A stretch of 64,000 nucleotides of DNA from Irpex lacteus (lineage: Eukaryota > Basidiomycota > Agaricomycetes > Polyporales > Irpicaceae): positions 1 through 64,000 of the forward strand of contig MQVO02000051.1 in the NCBI GenBank assembly GCA_001986395.2, given 5' to 3'. Both the position numbers and the translations under genes were made by a program. Below, in pieces: positions 60,825 to 64,000 of this stretch (position 1 is its first letter; each line of letters opens with the position of its first letter). The notes below the pieces were generated by a model. It was not told the DNA's origin, searched no databases, and saw only the letters and a program-made list of their open reading frames with translations.

Positions 60825-61491
60825 TCACGAGAGGTTAAGGAACGGCTCGACTCTCCACTCCGACCTCTTATCAGCACCACCGGGCCACAACATAACCAGC
60901 GTATCGGTCCCAGAGTTGTCCTCTGGCTCCAGCAGGTACCTAGGTATCTCTGCGAGATGGACACTGGCGTATACCGGTGAGCAGTGGGTCCTTGAACGAG
61001 ATGGCTAGACTTACCGGACGGTCCCATCTTTCATATTTTCGAATGTGAAGAATGAGCCAAATCCGTTGACAGACATGTAGACTCTGCTACTGTTTCCAAC
61101 TTTGTCGCCAACCAGGAATTGATCAGAGTCAGCGTGGCGAATGCGGAAAAAAATGTCGGTGGCATTTTCGATGATCCACTGTGCAGATTTAAACGCGGTC
61201 AGACGTGTTCAATGGTCGGTGACAGCTAGAGGATATCGAACCTTCTGACTCGCGGCGACACTGTTTGGCTTGGTACGGACGGTGTCTTTCGCTGTATTGA
61301 TTTCCCAATCGAGGGAATTATTGATCACAGAGGATCTCAGGCGCACTTCTGTGCCAGGTTTAACGGGACAAAATCCATCATACGGACTTGAAGTTCATAG
61401 CCAGGTCAGCATCAACTCGTGCTAACTTTGAAAACTCCACTCACTTCAACTCTTTCAATTTAGCTTCGAGGTCTTGCTGGGAAAGAGCCAT
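60825..61491 (-). CDS. Stand-alone ricin-type beta-trefoil lectin-like protein
   Basis: Small multi-exon gene, start ATG at 61491, stop at 60825. It opens MALSQQDLEAKLKELK, a helical lead-in like the coiled segment ahead of the trefoil in the 52758-55241 gene. The trefoil exons contain CPVKPGTEVRLRSS, WIIENATDIFFRIRHADSDQ and YLLEPEDNSGTDTLVMLWPG. They match the chimeric gene strand by strand: WIIEDARDGGYHIRH there, and a similar LEPE...LVM C-terminus. It therefore appears to be the lectin half of the chimera as a separate gene, by fission or duplication. No signal peptide. Carbohydrate binding is inferred from the fold. Confidence 0.6.
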
Positions 61492-62090
61492 CTTGCCTGT
61501 GTCTTGTGGACTCTGAGGAGAGGATGGTGAGTATGCTTGGACACCCTCGTATGGGTACTACTTTTATACTGGTCATGATCAACTACCAACGCTGAGTGTT
61601 CTGCCGCCTTAAACGGCATGATCCAATGGACTACACTATGTCTACCGTGACGGTGTTAGAACCACTCCGGTACGAATGACAGAGCTTCCTGAGGACTAGG
61701 CCCCATGATAGATGCATGGATTGGTGCTGTTTTCAGTCCTTTTCCACAGTGTGTATTCACGAATGTCATATTCGACAGCACGGGAAACCCATGAACGGTA
61801 AATTATCAGTGTTTGGCATTAGCCGCAGCCCACAGGTGTCTCCCTATGTGCGCAAAGGACGCACGGACAATCCAAAGTATGCTCAACGTTGATCATCTTC
61901 GTATTGAAGAGTAGTTGACAGTGCTTTATGAGGCTTCCATTCCGTGCCTAAGCATGGCGGCCTGAGAAAAACCAGGAACATGCTTCGGAGCTTAGTCGTA
62001 CGTACTCCACTACGGCCACAATACATACATCACTAACACCTAAAATAACCTTATAACTTATACTGAAACAGGCTTGCAAGTCTGAGCAGC
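61492..62090. other. Intergenic, no gene seen
   Basis: Spacer between the lectin-like gene and the kinase-like gene. It contains a short stretch near 61927-61944 that resembles 34111-34128. Confidence 0.35.
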
Positions 62091-63737
62091 TCACGAGTCG
62101 GCGTGAGACTCAGAGAGCATCTTATGAGAGGACCTTCGCGCGAGAGTAACGGCTTTACGGGGCAACTGAACAATAGGCTGGAATACCGTGAACAAGTCGA
62201 TGAAGAATCCCACGACTGCTCTTTCATCCCGTGGTCTCAATCGACTCGACCTTTTCATGCTCGAGATCCTATTTCGGATAGCCTTCCACTGCTCATATGC
62301 TGCGATCGCATCTGGTCGAACCGCCGGATTTCTCGCGGTCATAGCATTGATGAATGGTTTCAGAAACCCCACTTTTTTGAAGTTCTGTTCCAGAATAAGT
62401 GATGATGCGTGAGTCATACCATAGAAACGGCGTACCATGTATACTTCATGCTTGAGCATATTGCCGATCAAAAAAATATCGACTTTGAATGGATCATAGG
62501 GCACGGTGAGAGACAGTTCTGGTATCTCCTGGTCAATGCCATGAACGCCAACGACTGTCCGGTCTTCTTTCTCGTTCGGGTCAAAATAGCTCGAGATGCC
62601 ATAATCGACGAAATAGTATTTGACGGGTGCCGCAGAACGTGGAAGGCAAGGTGCGGGAGTAAAACCGTCGGGGAGGCTTCCGAGGTGAACCGGGTGAAAA
62701 CCTTGAGGATAAAGGGCATCGGCGTCCATCATGATGTTCTTCATACAACAATCCCTTGAGCTGCTATGAGCAAGAGTGCGAACGAAGCTTTACTCGAACG
62801 TACCGATGGGCAACTCCACGGTAATGCATGTAAACCAATCCCTGGCGGGAAAATGAGAACCTACTAGTAAGTAAGAAGCTGAATAATATTTACCTCCAGT
62901 ATTTGGTCTATAGAATCGATCAGGTTGTCGACTGTTTCGAAGGGAACCTCTGTTACAGGAAGAAGAAAGGGCATCACAAGGTACGCCGTATGCTGATCGT
63001 CGTCTCCCAATTCAGCATCCTCTGACGCAATGGTAAGGTCGTCCACATCATCGCGTAGTAGAACACCAGGTTCTGCATCGTCATCTGGCAGTTCTCCCTC
63101 CGTCAGCTTATCTGTATGGAGGACTCTATTAGAGCGGTCGCTAACTGGCAAAGTTGTTGCTGCCTCTTGTACCACTTCAGGTTGCGCCGCTGCTGTGCAT
63201 CCCTTGCTACCTCCTTCCTGACTAGCGTCAGCTTCAGAAGGGTTCCGCTTGGGCCTGAGGTACCTGTCCTCGCACGGGCCCGCGCTTCCGACCGGGAAAG
63301 GAGGAGTAGCTGGTGGAATCTCGATGACTTGCAAGATAGGCACAGAGTGGTTCCGAGGATCCGGTGTAGACGAGAGAGGGGAAAGAATTTGTGCAATATG
63401 TATCTCGTTTTCTCCATGGGTTAAGCGTTTGATATATACGCGTTTACCGTCAACCTTCCGTGTGGCGTCCATAAGATGCGGACGCAGCTACAAGTATGTT
63501 CAGTATAAGCAGTATCCCGAGGTGATATAAGCTTACGACAGGTGCAGGTATACCATCCTCGCAGTGCACCGCGTCTGCACCCTTTGCTGCCCAGTCTGGC
63601 GCTCTATTGGGCACATAGCGGGGTCGCAGCTGGTAGCCGCGATCGTTTAGAAACCGGTATCTATTTGCCCATTCCGCTTCAAAGGTGTAGAGCGGACTGG
63701 TGAAAGGAGGGAGAGGACTGTCGTCTGACCTGTCCAT
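62091..63737 (-). CDS. Protein kinase-like protein, fungal-specific
   Basis: The model complement(join(62091-62754, 62804-62841, 62894-63487, 63537-63737)) gives 498 residues. Kinase landmarks are visible. GKRVYIKRL carries a VAIK-like Lys. The catalytic loop is GVAHRDCCMKNIMM (Asp279, Asn284). The metal-binding motif is VDYGIS (Asp328), DYG instead of DFG. A short activation segment leads into VPYDPFKVDIFLIGNML, the helix-F Asp. A Gly-rich loop is not obvious. An acidic insert of about 110 residues separates the N-lobe Lys from the hinge region. The intron at 62755-62803 falls inside the HRD codons. Kinase-like families of this form are expanded in Agaricomycetes. Activity is plausible from the residues present but not certain. 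No partner is suggested by context. Confidence 0.7.
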
Positions 63738-64000
63738 CGCCACTCAGTATGTAGAAAGCGGAGGAAAGTGGGATAGCGCCCGAGCTATAGTTCAGTGCAT
63801 ATTGGCGCCTAGTACGTCGGAGTTTAACATGTTCAATCCAACACATGTCAGTCCATTGTCTAGAACGGGGACACGCACAATAAGAGCCAAGTGTAGATAA
63901 TATTCAGTCAGCACACATACCTCAGAATATCGACGGTATCTCTGCCGATCTCTTTCTAATGAGGTTCTTAGTCGGCCAGACCGTTCAGGAACATGCAACG
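63738..64000. other. Right end of window, no gene seen
   Basis: Upstream flank of the kinase-like gene. Open frames here lack any support. Confidence 0.35.

Overview
The window is nuclear DNA of a filamentous basidiomycete, very probably an Agaricomycete. Genes are intron-rich with introns of about 50-70 nt. There are DUF6535 membrane proteins, F-box-like paralogues, a microsome-type P450, and chimeric pore-forming/beta-trefoil proteins, all typical of mushroom-forming fungi. No rRNA, tRNA, CRISPR array or bacterial-type operon was seen.

Layout. The first 0.9 kb holds the 3' end of a Ser/Pro-rich gene. At 1.3-3.9 kb is an Hsp110/Sse1 chaperone gene with four single-base frame breaks. At 4.6-9.9 kb are three tandem F-box-like paralogues, of which only the third is open. 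From 9.9 to 17.3 kb lie a DUF6535 relic and a 1475-residue DUF6535 gene containing an in-frame internal duplication. From 17.3 to 25.9 kb come an unrecognised gene, a DJ-1/PfpI-family gene, a cytochrome P450, PAM16 and RPA43 head to head, and a DUF6914-like gene. From 26.3 to 33.7 kb are RAD10/ERCC1, a large CANIN/SLF2-like gene and a DUF1746 gene. At 33.7-35.1 kb a duplicated segment carries a twin-CX9C mitochondrial gene (one intact, one without a start). From 35.5 to 49.1 kb are the 18-exon CSF1 gene, YIP1 and NSA2. From 49.4 to 52.4 kb is a second DUF6535 gene. From 52.7 to 61.5 kb is an accessory cluster: a chimeric pore-forming-like/beta-trefoil gene, a second pore-forming-like gene divergent from it, and a stand-alone beta-trefoil gene. 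A 2.64-kb terminal-inverted-repeat element with a 9-bp target duplication, Mutator-like in form, sits between the first two. A protein-kinase-like gene closes the window.

How it fits together. Two conserved housekeeping blocks (about 23-33 kb and 35-49 kb) contain short head-to-head gene pairs: PAM16/RPA43, CANIN/DUF1746, CX9C/CSF1 and YIP1/NSA2. They are surrounded by fast-evolving lineage-specific families (F-box, DUF6535, toxin/lectin, kinase) with duplications, relics and a transposon. The most interesting region is the 52.7-61.5 kb pore-former/lectin cluster with its inserted element. Exon coordinates come from reading splice sites and frames by eye; protein lengths follow from those models.
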